From JAFGPJ01 sp964439135 (GTDB taxonomy: Bacteria; Planctomycetota; Phycisphaerae; Sedimentisphaerales; Anaerobacaceae): a DNA stretch of 29,458 bases. The stretch covers positions 1 to 29,458 of the forward strand of contig CAYTNN010000030.1 in assembly GCA_964439135.1 (NCBI GenBank). The letters run 5' to 3'. The notes beneath the pieces are model-generated. The model saw only the letters and a program-made list of their open reading frames with translations. It made no database searches and was not told the DNA's origin. Shown here piece by piece: positions 8,849 through 15,756 of this stretch; position 1 is the stretch's first letter, and each line of letters begins with the position of its first letter. The position numbers and the translations under genes were made by a program.

Positions 8849-9453
8849 CCTAAAACCTTTCTTGTAAAGAGTAACTGTCGGTATAAATTTTGTATAGCCA
8901 CCTATAAGTGTGATTATGCAGGTTAAATGTTACCATTTTGTTACGGTTTTGAACTTTTTTGCTTTTTTTTCGAAACATCGCAAAATGAGTGCCCTGCAAA
9001 ATGCTCGCTTGTAAGCCTGATACGAGATAGCATTCCATTGTCAGCGATATAGGTATAGACGCCCAATTCCTGGATTTATTGCGCTTATTTTGAAGAAAAT
9101 TCTCAAGCATTATAATGCACGTGCCAATAATGATGTAAAACATGCCCATCCGAACTATTTTCCTGCAAAAATGACTGTTAATATTCGAATCTTTGGCCAG
9201 CTATATAAATATATGCGCCTGGTTGTGGAATTACTCAGGATTTTACGGTGTCTCTGAGAAAAACTGAGTACATGCTTATGGACTTTGAGAAGCATTTGGC
9301 AGGGCTATCGTGTAATCCGATACTAATCTGCGTAAGTCCATACCTGCTATCGGTATTTTACTTTTTTGGTGTTGGCCGATAAAAACGATTAAGAAACAAC
9401 TCATCCACTTCGACTGCTGTTATCTCGTGTCATGTTTGCTCGACTAATAAGAC
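8849..9453. other. 605-bp AT-rich non-coding stretch upstream of the efflux operon
   Basis: No convincing gene is present. An open frame on the minus strand (9149-8850) has a biased composition with no recognisable domain. Upstream of the adaptor GTG there are homopolymer runs (8954-8970) and two copies of TGTTAC at 8928-8933 and 8939-8944, 11 bp apart, a spacing that places both on one DNA face. I could not find a good sigma-70 promoter here. The part from 9150 to 9453 shows no structure I can assign. Confidence 0.5.
8928..8944. promoter_or_regulatory. Helically phased TGTTAC direct repeats, candidate operator
   Basis: TGTTAC occurs at 8928-8933 and again at 8939-8944, an 11-bp period, 80 to 95 bp upstream of the start of the efflux adaptor gene. 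Spacing of one helical turn is common for regulator sites. No regulator gene is nearby, and chance occurrence in AT-rich DNA is possible. Confidence 0.2.
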
Positions 9454-9594
9454 TTATCTGGCCGCCACTACATGCGCCGGTGATTCAGATTGAGGCGTAT
9501 GCATGCCTTCTATCTCAAATGGCTGGCCCGGACCGCAACCGGCAACGAAGAACAGAATCGCTGCAACAACGAGCAAAATGATGGTTGTTTTCAC
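9454..9594 (-). CDS. Small lipoprotein (46 residues)
   Basis: The gene starts with GTG at 9594, preceded by AAGGAG with 5 bases of spacing, a strong ribosome site, and ends with TAA at 9456-9454. The product is a signal peptide plus a very short mature part: MKTTIILLVVAAILFFVAGC (lipobox V-A-G-C, lipidated Cys20), then GPGQPFEIEGMHTPQSESPA and HVVAAR. After processing only about 27 residues would remain, with no Cys besides the lipidated one and no membrane segment. It resembles entericidin-sized lipoproteins in size only, not in sequence. It lies downstream of the Dabb lipoprotein gene in the same direction, 166 bp away. The combination of good ribosome site, perfect lipobox and sense composition makes it a believable gene that length cut-offs would miss. 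Function unknown. Confidence 0.8.
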   Translation of the reverse strand: MKTTIILLVVAAILFFVAGCGPGQPFEIEGMHTPQSESPAHVVAAR

Positions 9595-9745
9595 AATATC
9601 TCCTTACTAAGATATCTGACTTTTTCTCCTTGAATGCACTGTTGTTCCTAATAAGATATAGAATACCAAAAGAGCCGGAAAAACGCAAGCGAAGAATGCA
9701 ATATAAGTCCCGATTCTCATATCTAAGGGTACTCAATCGCGCATA

Positions 9746-9762
9746 AGCCGATAAAATCGGCT
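9746..9762 (-). terminator. Hairpin at the end of the Dabb lipoprotein gene
   Basis: AGCCGAT at 9746-9752 pairs with ATCGGCT at 9756-9762 with a 3-base loop, a 7-bp stem overlapping the stop codon of the Dabb gene. On the minus strand only a weak T-tract (TTATG) follows, so this is at best a weak terminator or a 3'-end stabiliser. Confidence 0.35.
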
Positions 9763-10189
9763 ATCTTGTCCAGTAGTCGATAACAAGGACTTTGTCCAGG
9801 TGAGGACCGAGGCGTTCGCCGAACATCTTGTGGGCCGGATGCGGCAGGTACTTTGCCCTGTCGTCTCTACTGCGAAAGGTCACAACGAAACAGTGGGTAA
9901 ATCCCTGTTGGAGATTCTCCACGCTTACATCCGTGCCCCATTCGAAATCGTGTATCGCCTGGATCCTGTCCGGAAGTGCACAGAAAGCTCGCTCGATTTG
10001 GCCAATCTGCGCGTCGGTTGTGCCGTCCTTGAACTTGAACAGCACGACATGACGCAACAGGCGGCCCTGTTTTTCAACATGAATGGCCGCGGGGGATTTG
10101 TTCTCATTGAAGCGCTTGCTCTCGTGGACATGGACACAACCGGCCAGAATTATCGCCCCGGCAGCCAGATACAAAATATTCCTGATCAT
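9761..10189 (-). CDS. Lipoprotein with Dabb (stress-responsive alpha/beta barrel) domain
   Basis: 142 residues. The ATG at 10189 is preceded by GGAGG with 8 bases of spacing. Residues 1-18 are a lipoprotein signal (MIRNILYLAAGAIILAGC, Cys18). From about residue 45 the Dabb pattern is clear: LRHVVLFKFKDGTTDAQIGQ, then IERAFCALPDRI, a central strand with FEWGTDVSVENLQQGFTHCF, FVVTFRSRDDRAKYLPHPAH, and a closing VLVIDYW strand. Dabb domains form dimeric ferredoxin-like barrels and are usually cytoplasmic (plant stress proteins, polyketide cyclases and small bacterial proteins). Export as a lipoprotein is a pattern I associate with planctomycetes. No substrate can be inferred. The gene is followed by the 46-residue lipoprotein gene and is divergent from the polytopic membrane protein pair. 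TTGCAG with an 18-bp gap to TAAAAA around 10262-10224 is a weak promoter candidate. Confidence 0.88.
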   Translation of the reverse strand: MIRNILYLAAGAIILAGCVHVHESKRFNENKSPAAIHVEKQGRLLRHVVLFKFKDGTTDAQIGQIERAFCALPDRIQAIHDFEWGTDVSVENLQQGFTHCFVVTFRSRDDRAKYLPHPAHKMFGERLGPHLDKVLVIDYWTR

Positions 10190-10296
10190 GTTTTGTTGCC
10201 TCCGGTAATTTCTTTATAAACTTGTTTCTATTTTTTTACCAGACGAGGGATTTTATCTGCAATACCGTCCAGCGTCCACATCAAACTTACCGGTAG

Positions 10297-10353
10297 AACA
10301 CCTCCAAATCAGGTGTTGGGGCGTCCCAAAAAATCTGCAAAAACGCTTTTGCA
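10297..10353. promoter_or_regulatory. Two adjacent hairpins in the divergent intergenic region
   Basis: AACACCT (10297-10303) pairs with AGGTGTT (10311-10317) across a 7-base loop, and TGCAAAA (10336-10342) pairs with TTTTGCA (10347-10353) across a 4-base loop. On the minus strand the second hairpin is followed by GATTTTTT, so it could terminate antisense transcription; it also overlaps the -35 of the plus-strand promoter candidate. Confidence 0.35.
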
Positions 10354-10376
10354 TTTGTTCCGAAAAGAAATACAAT
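10349..10376 (+). promoter_or_regulatory. Candidate sigma-70 promoter for the membrane-protein pair
   Basis: TTGCAT at 10349-10354 and TACAAT at 10371-10376 with a 16-bp spacer, about 110 bp upstream of the ATG at 10486. Between them and the gene are two TGTCGTA copies at 10399-10405 and 10410-10416 (11-bp period), which may be a regulator site in the leader. Confidence 0.4.
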
Positions 10377-10485
10377 GGAGAAATCGAGGTAAGGCGGCTG
10401 TCGTACATATGTCGTATGCTCTGTAATAAAGCGTTGAGTCACGGTATGAATATGGCTGTAAAAAGTGAAATGGGAGACGATTAAG

Positions 10486-11289
10486 ATGCTCAAATGGTTC
10501 AAGCAGTTGGATAAGATTCTGCGTGGGGATGCAACTCGCATTTCGTCACTGGCGGAAGGCCGGTTTACAACTCCTGTTGCCGGACTGTCGGTCTCTATTG
10601 TGTTGCTCGGCGTCCTGTATGGATTGTGCATGGGTACATTCGCGATGATCCGGACGGGGGGGCAGGCATACATGCAGATGATTGCCAGCGCCATCAAGCT
10701 GCCGATGCTGTTTTTTCTCACACTCGCAGTGACATTTCCTTCCCTTTATGTATTCAATGCGCTCATTGGGACGCGGCTGTCCGTAATCTCGGCTCTTCGT
10801 CTCCTGATTGCTGCGTTAGGCGTGATGCTGGCAGTGCTGGCATCGTTGGGACCGATTGTTGTTTTTTTCGCCTTGAGCACAAAGAGTTATCCGTTCATGG
10901 TGTTGTTGAATGTGGGCACAAGCACTGTGGCAGGTGTGTTAGGGCTTGGATTTCTGTTGCGCACATTAGACCGGTTGGTCATCGTGCAGGAAGACATCGA
11001 ATTGTCCAATTTTGAAGTGAGTCTGGAAAACGGCCAGGGCGAAGAGACTGGGGGTAAGAAAATCGAGCCGACAGGCGCTCTTGATCATATGGGGAAGATT
11101 ACGACCCGGAAAGCAAAAAGTGTTTTCAGGATATGGACGATTGTCTTTGCACTCGTCGGAGCCCAAATGAGTTGGGTCCTTCGTCCGTTCATCGGATACC
11201 CAATGGCGCCGTTTGAGTGGTTTCGTGAACGTGAAAGCAATTTCTTTATTGCCGTATTGCATGCATTGGCCAACCTGTTTTCCCTTTAA
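10486..11289 (+). CDS. Polytopic membrane protein with WVLRPFIG motif, paralog 1
   Basis: 267 residues from ATG 10486, which has GGGAG about ten bases upstream; an in-frame GTG at 10465 lacks one. About four to five membrane segments: residues 32-52 (VAGLSVSIVLLGVLYGLCMG), 66-88 (LPMLFFLTLAVTFPSLYVFN), 98-128 (LRLLIAALGVMLAVLASLG and following), 140-162, and a last one in the terminal region. The strongest conserved block is FALVGAQMSWVLRPFIGYP near residue 220, followed by FEWFRERESNFF. Its neighbour at 11445 has the same architecture and motif. I recall this family from cyanobacteria and planctomycetes, where automatic pipelines give it an actin-binding WH2 label that looks spurious for a multi-pass membrane protein. 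A cytoplasmic loop of about 45 polar residues (170-215) separates the helices from the motif. Function unknown. Confidence 0.85.
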   Translation: MLKWFKQLDKILRGDATRISSLAEGRFTTPVAGLSVSIVLLGVLYGLCMGTFAMIRTGGQAYMQMIASAIKLPMLFFLTLAVTFPSLYVFNALIGTRLSVISALRLLIAALGVMLAVLASLGPIVVFFALSTKSYPFMVLLNVGTSTVAGVLGLGFLLRTLDRLVIVQEDIELSNFEVSLENGQGEETGGKKIEPTGALDHMGKITTRKAKSVFRIWTIVFALVGAQMSWVLRPFIGYPMAPFEWFRERESNFFIAVLHALANLFSL

Positions 11290-11335
11290 TGGTTTAGTAC
11301 ATTATGATAGTTGAATTTGTGGATAGATGAGGTAA

Positions 11336-11418
11336 GGGTGGCAGCCTCAAGCGCAGCTTGGGGATGGTTTATCTGGCGTTTACCATCCCCAAAGCCTTCG
11401 GCTTTGAGGCTGCCACCC
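11336..11418. repeat. 83-bp compound palindrome (REP/MITE-like cruciform element)
   Basis: The outer arms (GGGTGGCAGCCTCAA at 11336-11350, exact complement at 11404-11418) enclose inner arms (TTGGGGATGGT at 11358-11368, complement at 11382-11392). Each side also holds a small hairpin of its own: AAGC/GCTT on the left (11349-11359) and AAAGCC/GGCTTT on the right (11391-11405). The small hairpins differ in sequence but both remain paired, giving a cross-shaped fold. It lies between the stop of the first membrane paralog and the ribosome site of the second, with no coding. It resembles REP/MITE-type palindromic elements mobilised by Y1-type transposases; no transposase is in the window. Confidence 0.85.
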
Positions 11419-11444
11419 GGTCTGTATAGCGGAGCGTAAGGACG

Positions 11445-12110
11445 ATGTTACTTCAAGCCGAACATGTGCTGAGAGCAAGACCGTGGGTTGTCGAGGATGA
11501 TCACACGGCAAAGAAATTAGCGCAATTAGGGCTGCTGATAGCCGTGTTTGGAATTACGTACGGGGCGGTAATGGGTAGTTTCGGCGGGGTGTTCGGCGAG
11601 CGCTTCTGGCAGGTCGTCTTTTCGGCTGTCAAGGTGCCCTTTCTCCTGATGGGTACGTTTGCTCTGAGCTTGCCGAGTTTTTTTGTGGTTAATACACTTT
11701 TTGGATTGCGGTCGGACTTTTCGTACTCTTTGCGGGCATTGCTGGCAACACAGGCGGGGCTGACTATTGTCCTGGCATCCTTCGCTCCTTTCACTGTGTT
11801 ATGGTACATATCTTTTTCGAATTACCGGGGGGCGATTTTGTTCAACACGCTGATGTTCGGCAGCGCCAGTCTCACGGCTCAGTGGCTGCTTCGGCGATTC
11901 TACGAGCCTCTCATCCGGCGCAACCGGCGACATCGTACATTGTTGCGGGCATGGCTGGTCATCTATGCGTTCGTGGGAATTCAGATGGCCTGGGTCCTTC
12001 GACCATTTATCGGCAATCCTGATGCGCCGACACAATTTTTTCGCCAGGACGCCTGGGGCAATGCATATGTGAGACTCGCCAACATCATCTGGTCCTTCAT
12101 CGGGGGATAA
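11445..12110 (+). CDS. Polytopic membrane protein with WVLRPFIG motif, paralog 2
   Basis: 221 residues. ATG 11445 is preceded by GGAGCG and AGGA. It is a shorter paralog of the protein encoded at 10486: same helix order (residues 27-47 LAQLGLLIAVFGITYGAVMG, 60-80 VPFLLMGTFALSLPSFFVVN, 92-118, 125-145) and the same motif FVGIQMAWVLRPFIGNP followed by TQFFRQDAWGNAY. The polar loop before the motif is much shorter than in paralog 1 (RRFYEPLIRRNRRHRTLLRA). The pair probably arose by tandem duplication and has since diverged. The palindromic element at 11336-11418 separates the two. Downstream, 79 bp of non-coding DNA precede the convergent HYExAFE gene. Function unknown; membrane location is the only safe statement. 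Confidence 0.85.
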   Translation: MLLQAEHVLRARPWVVEDDHTAKKLAQLGLLIAVFGITYGAVMGSFGGVFGERFWQVVFSAVKVPFLLMGTFALSLPSFFVVNTLFGLRSDFSYSLRALLATQAGLTIVLASFAPFTVLWYISFSNYRGAILFNTLMFGSASLTAQWLLRRFYEPLIRRNRRHRTLLRAWLVIYAFVGIQMAWVLRPFIGNPDAPTQFFRQDAWGNAYVRLANIIWSFIGG

Positions 12111-12189
12111 CGCCGAACCTGCATTCTCATATTTCATGCCTAAGTGTTCTTCCAGCGGCAGAAAACTGTCAGAGACACGAAGTGCGATA

Positions 12190-12705
12190 TCAAAGCAAAA
12201 AATCACTGATATGAACGGCACAGTCGCGGAACTTTTCTGCGGGTAATGTGACCGTTTGCCATTTCGGGCTGCGGCGTTTCATGAACTTGCGGTAATCATC
12301 CAGCTTAACGCAAAAGAACAGATACTTGTTCGAGTCGAAATCGAAATAATCCCTGCCGTCAAAATCAACGTCGATGTTCTCGGTTTTGTAGGCAAAAACA
12401 AATATTGCCTGGTGGCCCTCGCCAAAGACCCGCTGCCACTTTGTCAGGCCCTCGATATCTCCGATTGTAACCCAGCACTCGAAGCCCGCCAATTTGGCCA
12501 GGCTGGTGCCCTTGAACTTTCTGCCCTTTACCTCGGCGATGACGATTGGCCTCTCGGGCGGGTATAATAAAAAATCGAAGCTCTTAATGTCGGAATGTCC
12601 GAAGGCCGTTCTTTTGTGCTCGTCTACCGATTCGTACTCGATTCGATTGTCTATAAGCCAATTCTCGAAAGCCCGCTCATAATGATTTGGAGAAGAGTCC
12701 TTCAT
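12190..12705 (-). CDS. HYExAFE family protein, probable PD-(D/E)XK nuclease fold
   Basis: 171 residues. The N-terminus contains the family signature HYERAFENWL (residues 7-16), then YESVDEHKRTAF, SFDFLLYPP and IVIAEVKGRKFKG. The order helix with an early Glu, Asp in SFDFLLY, then E-V-K in AEVKGRKF matches the core of PD-(D/E)XK nucleases (acidic residue, then E-x-K after a beta strand). This mapping is my inference; the HYExAFE name is one I know as a planctomycete family of unknown role. The rest holds FECWVTIGDIEGLTKWQRVF and a Asp/Tyr-rich strand YFDFDSNKYLFFCVKLDDYR. No methylase or helicase gene is adjacent, so restriction activity is not implied. It lies 90 bp downstream of the esterase gene in the same direction and may be in the ykgJ-hisS transcript. 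The ribosome site is weak (GCGAG). Confidence 0.82.
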   Translation of the reverse strand: MKDSSPNHYERAFENWLIDNRIEYESVDEHKRTAFGHSDIKSFDFLLYPPERPIVIAEVKGRKFKGTSLAKLAGFECWVTIGDIEGLTKWQRVFGEGHQAIFVFAYKTENIDVDFDGRDYFDFDSNKYLFFCVKLDDYRKFMKRRSPKWQTVTLPAEKFRDCAVHISDFLL

Positions 12706-12795
12706 TTTTACTCGCTTCGGTTGTTAACCGCCGGGTTCACTGGAACCTTTGCTCTGCGCAATGAGACTCGCATCCATGAGGCAGGGTCTCGAAGG

Positions 12796-13911
12796 TTACT
12801 TATCCGGCTTGAACAGCAGCGGGGCCAATTCGTTCAGATAATTCCGCCATACTCGCCACTCGTGGGCACCCTCTGTAAAGTGGCTTGTATGCTCGATCTT
12901 ATCTGCCTTAAGCCGCTCTATAAATTTCTGGTTTGCCTCGAAAAGGAAGCCCTGCCTGCCGCAGCCGACCCACAGCAGCTCAAGTTTTTCGTTTATCGAT
13001 TCAGGTTCGGCCAGCAGTTTGTCGAGATTCTGCTGCTCCGGGATAGCCGAGCTGAACGCACCGACCCAGCCGAATAAATCAAGATTACCCAGGCCTATTG
13101 TCAGCGACTGGCCGCCACCCATGGACAAGCCCGCAATGGCGCGGTCTTTCTGCTCTGAGCTTACACGATAGTACTTCTGGACGTATGGAATGATATCCTC
13201 GATCAGGTCCTTCTCATACGCCCCATACCTTCCTATGCTTTGCATAACCGGGGGGGACGCCGGCGTATGGCCGTAAGGCATCACGATGACGAACGGCTTT
13301 GCCTTGTTTCCGGCGATGAGATTGTCCATGATAAGATTGGCCCGTCCGACTCCGGTCCAAGCATCCTCCGTGTCGCCGAATCCGTGGAACAGATACAGCA
13401 CGGGATATTTTGTGTCCCGGTTTGTCTCATAGCCGGGCGGCGTGTATAAATAAAGCCGGCGCGGGACACCGAGGGATTTTGACTGGTATTTGTGTATGTG
13501 CACCGTGCCGTGAGGGACCTGCTGCTCTTCGTAGAACATCGGCTCGTCGCCGGGTATCTCGACGAGGTTCTTCGAGTTCCGCAGCCAGACTTTGAGCCAT
13601 GAATTGGATGGATCGACAACCTGCAGGCCGTCCACGAGGAAAGTATATTCGTAGATATCCGGCTTGACCGGGCCCAGAGTCACATGCCATATACCTTTGC
13701 TGTCTTTGGTCATCGGCCGAGCTGCCTGTGAGAACTGGGCCTGCAAGCCGACTTGTTTGGCGTTGGGTGCGAGCAGGCGAAACGTCACACGATGTTGAGA
13801 GTCAATTTCCGGGGATATGATGCTCTGGGGTCGCTGAGCCCGGAGCTGCGAAGCGGGCAGGCACAAAATTGACAGCAGCAGAACCACCATGACTAATCTG
13901 CAGAATCTCAT
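12796..13911 (-). CDS. Secreted CE1-like esterase (feruloyl-esterase type) with N-terminal E-set domain
   Basis: 371 residues from ATG 13911 (ribosome site GGAAGGAAG); the frame extends to a TTG at 13926 without better support. A signal peptide (MRFCRLVMVVLLLSILCLPA, cleavage near SQLRAQ) is followed by an immunoglobulin-like E-set/CBM48 domain (about residues 35-118, RVTFRLLAPNAKQVGLQAQF, and YEYTFLVDGLQVVDPSN) and an alpha/beta-hydrolase esterase domain (about 130-371). The nucleophile elbow is AGLSMGGGQS with Ser263, and the likely catalytic His350 is in EGAHEWRVWR. The stretch CGRQGFLFEA stands where relatives commonly have an Asp (CGxxD), here Gly321, so the acid of the triad is uncertain. 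Proteins of this layout deacylate plant polysaccharides (feruloyl or acetyl esters). It follows hisS by 60 bp and is not functionally tied to it. Confidence 0.88.
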   Translation of the reverse strand: MRFCRLVMVVLLLSILCLPASQLRAQRPQSIISPEIDSQHRVTFRLLAPNAKQVGLQAQFSQAARPMTKDSKGIWHVTLGPVKPDIYEYTFLVDGLQVVDPSNSWLKVWLRNSKNLVEIPGDEPMFYEEQQVPHGTVHIHKYQSKSLGVPRRLYLYTPPGYETNRDTKYPVLYLFHGFGDTEDAWTGVGRANLIMDNLIAGNKAKPFVIVMPYGHTPASPPVMQSIGRYGAYEKDLIEDIIPYVQKYYRVSSEQKDRAIAGLSMGGGQSLTIGLGNLDLFGWVGAFSSAIPEQQNLDKLLAEPESINEKLELLWVGCGRQGFLFEANQKFIERLKADKIEHTSHFTEGAHEWRVWRNYLNELAPLLFKPDK

Positions 13912-13971
13912 TTTTCTTCCTTCCAAATACAGTTTGTATACGCTCTGAATCGCCCGCTAAATTACGTGCAT

Positions 13972-15264
13972 TTAAGCGGAGTCCAACACGGAGAAGAACT
14001 CATCGCGGCTCATAAGCTCCTGCTCGCCGGTAGCCATATCCTTGATGCCGATTTTGCCTTCTTTGAGTTCCTCTTCGCCTATGATTATACACTTCCCGGC
14101 GTTTTGCGCCGAAGCTTCTTTCAACTGTTTCGAAAGACCTCCCGTCTTATAGCTGATATTGGCCGAGTATCCCATCGAACGCAGCTTTGCGATAATCCGC
14201 CACGCTTCGTTGCCGATGTGGCCTATGCAAGCGACAAAATAGTCGATCTGACGCTTCGGGACCTGTTTATCCAGCAATCCTTTTTCTCTTAACAGTATCT
14301 CCAGCACACAATCGCCCATCCCCATCCCGGTAGCCGAAATTGACGGGCCACCAAAATCACGAAGGAGATTGTCATATCTGCCGCCGCCGCAGATGGCTCG
14401 AAGGTCGCCGACGGCGTCGTGCACCTCGAACACGATGCCCGTGTAGTAGGCCAGTCCCCGAACGATGCCCGGGTCATAAATGCAAAAGTCACCCACTCCC
14501 ATTGTCTCCAATGTATCGAGGACTTCTTTTATTTCATTATACGCCACGAACTCCTCAGATCCGGCGTCTATCAATTCTCCGAGTTCCGGCAGCGAATCGA
14601 TTTCCATAAATGCCGATATTCTGGCAAGCGTTTCTTTGTCCGGCACCTGTTCAGCGAGCATTTTCTCGAATGTATCGGCAGGCAGCTTGGCTTTTTTATC
14701 GAGAACCACATAAAGAGATTCGAGTTTTTCATCGGGGACGCCGTAGCTCTTTAGCATGGCCGCCAATAATTTTCGGCTTGAAATCCTGATTTTGACATCG
14801 TTCGGCGTCAGCCCGACATTTCTGAGATAATCCACGGTGGTGAAAATGATTTCTGCATCGGCTGTGGACTGATTTATGCCGATTATGTCGATGTTCCACT
14901 GGAAGAACTCACGAAGCCGACCTTTTTGGGGACGTTCGGCCCGGAAGAGTCTTGGAACGGAGAACCATTTTATCGGTTTCGGCAGGGCGTTGATTTGCTG
15001 GTTGACCATTCGTGCCAGCGTCGGCGTGATTTCGGGCCTTAAGGCCAGGTCTCTGCCGCCGCGGTCGGTGAGCGAGAAAAGCTGCTCGACGATTTCGTCG
15101 CCGCTCTTTATCTGGTACATTTTCAGATACTCGAAAATCGGCCCGTCATATTCTTCGAAGCCGTTCCGCAGGGACACTTTTTTCCAGCCGTCCACGATGA
15201 AATTGCGAATCGCCATGTCCGGCGGATAAAAATCCCTCGTTCCCTTTACCGGCGGTATTTTCAT
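13972..15264 (-). CDS. hisS: Histidine-tRNA ligase
   Basis: 430 residues, the usual length for bacterial HisRS. It charges tRNA(His) with histidine in the cytoplasm. All class II hallmarks are present: the N-terminal PPVKGTRDFYPPD, motif 1 region with LALRPEITPTLARMV, motif 2 FSVPRLFRAERPQKGRLREF followed by QWNIDIIG, the HisRS-specific GLAYYTGIVFEV (His A type motif), CGGGRYDNLLRDFGG, and motif 3 ATGMGMGDCVLEIL. The C-terminal anticodon-binding domain (about residues 330-420) includes RSMGYSANISYKTGGLSKQLKEA-like sequence ending in IIIGEEELKEGKIGIKDM. The start ATG overlaps the YkgJ-type stop codon (ATGA, 15261-15264), so translation is coupled. No frameshift or missing motif is visible. The promoter at 15728-15756 probably drives both genes. 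Confidence 0.98.
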   Translation of the reverse strand: MKIPPVKGTRDFYPPDMAIRNFIVDGWKKVSLRNGFEEYDGPIFEYLKMYQIKSGDEIVEQLFSLTDRGGRDLALRPEITPTLARMVNQQINALPKPIKWFSVPRLFRAERPQKGRLREFFQWNIDIIGINQSTADAEIIFTTVDYLRNVGLTPNDVKIRISSRKLLAAMLKSYGVPDEKLESLYVVLDKKAKLPADTFEKMLAEQVPDKETLARISAFMEIDSLPELGELIDAGSEEFVAYNEIKEVLDTLETMGVGDFCIYDPGIVRGLAYYTGIVFEVHDAVGDLRAICGGGRYDNLLRDFGGPSISATGMGMGDCVLEILLREKGLLDKQVPKRQIDYFVACIGHIGNEAWRIIAKLRSMGYSANISYKTGGLSKQLKEASAQNAGKCIIIGEEELKEGKIGIKDMATGEQELMSRDEFFSVLDSA

Positions 15265-15674
15265 TTCTTCTTAGCCTTACGCTTACGCCTGGCGCTTTTG
15301 CCTTTCTGCTTTTCGATGACGTTGTTGTCGAATTTTATCTTTATATACTCTTCCATTTGCTTATCGTCGGTAAAGTGCAGCTCGTAATCGTATTCGCCCT
15401 CGACGAAATCACAATCCGAATGACGGTATTTTCTGCAGATATTCGGCCTTTTGTCGTAAATCCTGCAGTGATAGTCCTTTTCCGAGAGGTGGTTGCACTT
15501 GTTCTTCATGTTGATATACCAGTCACCGTCCTCTACGAAGACCGTGATATCTTTATGGCACAGATACCATCGTATATCGTCATAGTCTTCCTTATCTTCC
15601 GGTGTTTCGATGGGCAGCGCAAAGTACCTGCAGCACAGCCCGGTACATTTAAGACATTGACTCTTTTTTGCCAT
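15261..15674 (-). CDS. YkgJ-family Cys-cluster protein
   Basis: 137 residues, with ATG 15674 preceded by AGGAGC. The N-terminal part has the Cys spacing of the YkgJ (putative zinc- or iron-chelating) family: QCLKCTGLCCRYFALPIE, later NKCNHLSEKDYHCRIYDKRP and NICRKYRHSDCDF, a total of eight or nine Cys in about 75 residues. Family members are thought to bind a metal or an Fe-S cluster, but their biochemical role is not well defined. The C-terminus is a strongly basic tail (KGKSARRKRKAKKK) that could bind nucleic acid. The gene is first in an operon with hisS (4-bp ATGA overlap); the link to translation is suggested only by this coupling. The tail encodes part of the overlap region. Confidence 0.9.
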   Translation of the reverse strand: MAKKSQCLKCTGLCCRYFALPIETPEDKEDYDDIRWYLCHKDITVFVEDGDWYINMKNKCNHLSEKDYHCRIYDKRPNICRKYRHSDCDFVEGEYDYELHFTDDKQMEEYIKIKFDNNVIEKQKGKSARRKRKAKKK

Positions 15675-15727
15675 TCCAGCAAGCTCCTATATAGCAACAA
15701 TAATAAGCTGTCCGCTCAAAACGCCAC

Positions 15728-15756
15728 ACTATAAGCTATTGGCCATCCAGCGTCAA
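15728..15756 (-). promoter_or_regulatory. Sigma-70-type promoter of the YkgJ-type gene and hisS
   Basis: On the minus strand TTGACG (15756-15751) and TATAGT (15733-15728) are separated by exactly 17 bp; each box differs from consensus at one position. Transcription would start near 15721, leaving a leader of about 47 bases to the ATG at 15674. Confidence 0.75.

Noticed and set aside
8850..9149. 99-codon open frame on the minus strand before the efflux adaptor gene
   Set aside because: No ribosome site, no recognisable domain, composition like AT-rich intergenic DNA, and it occupies the expected promoter region.
9333..9394. TATCGG and CCGATA inverted pair in the non-coding stretch
   Set aside because: Six-bp stem with a loop above 20 bases and no T-run; likely chance.
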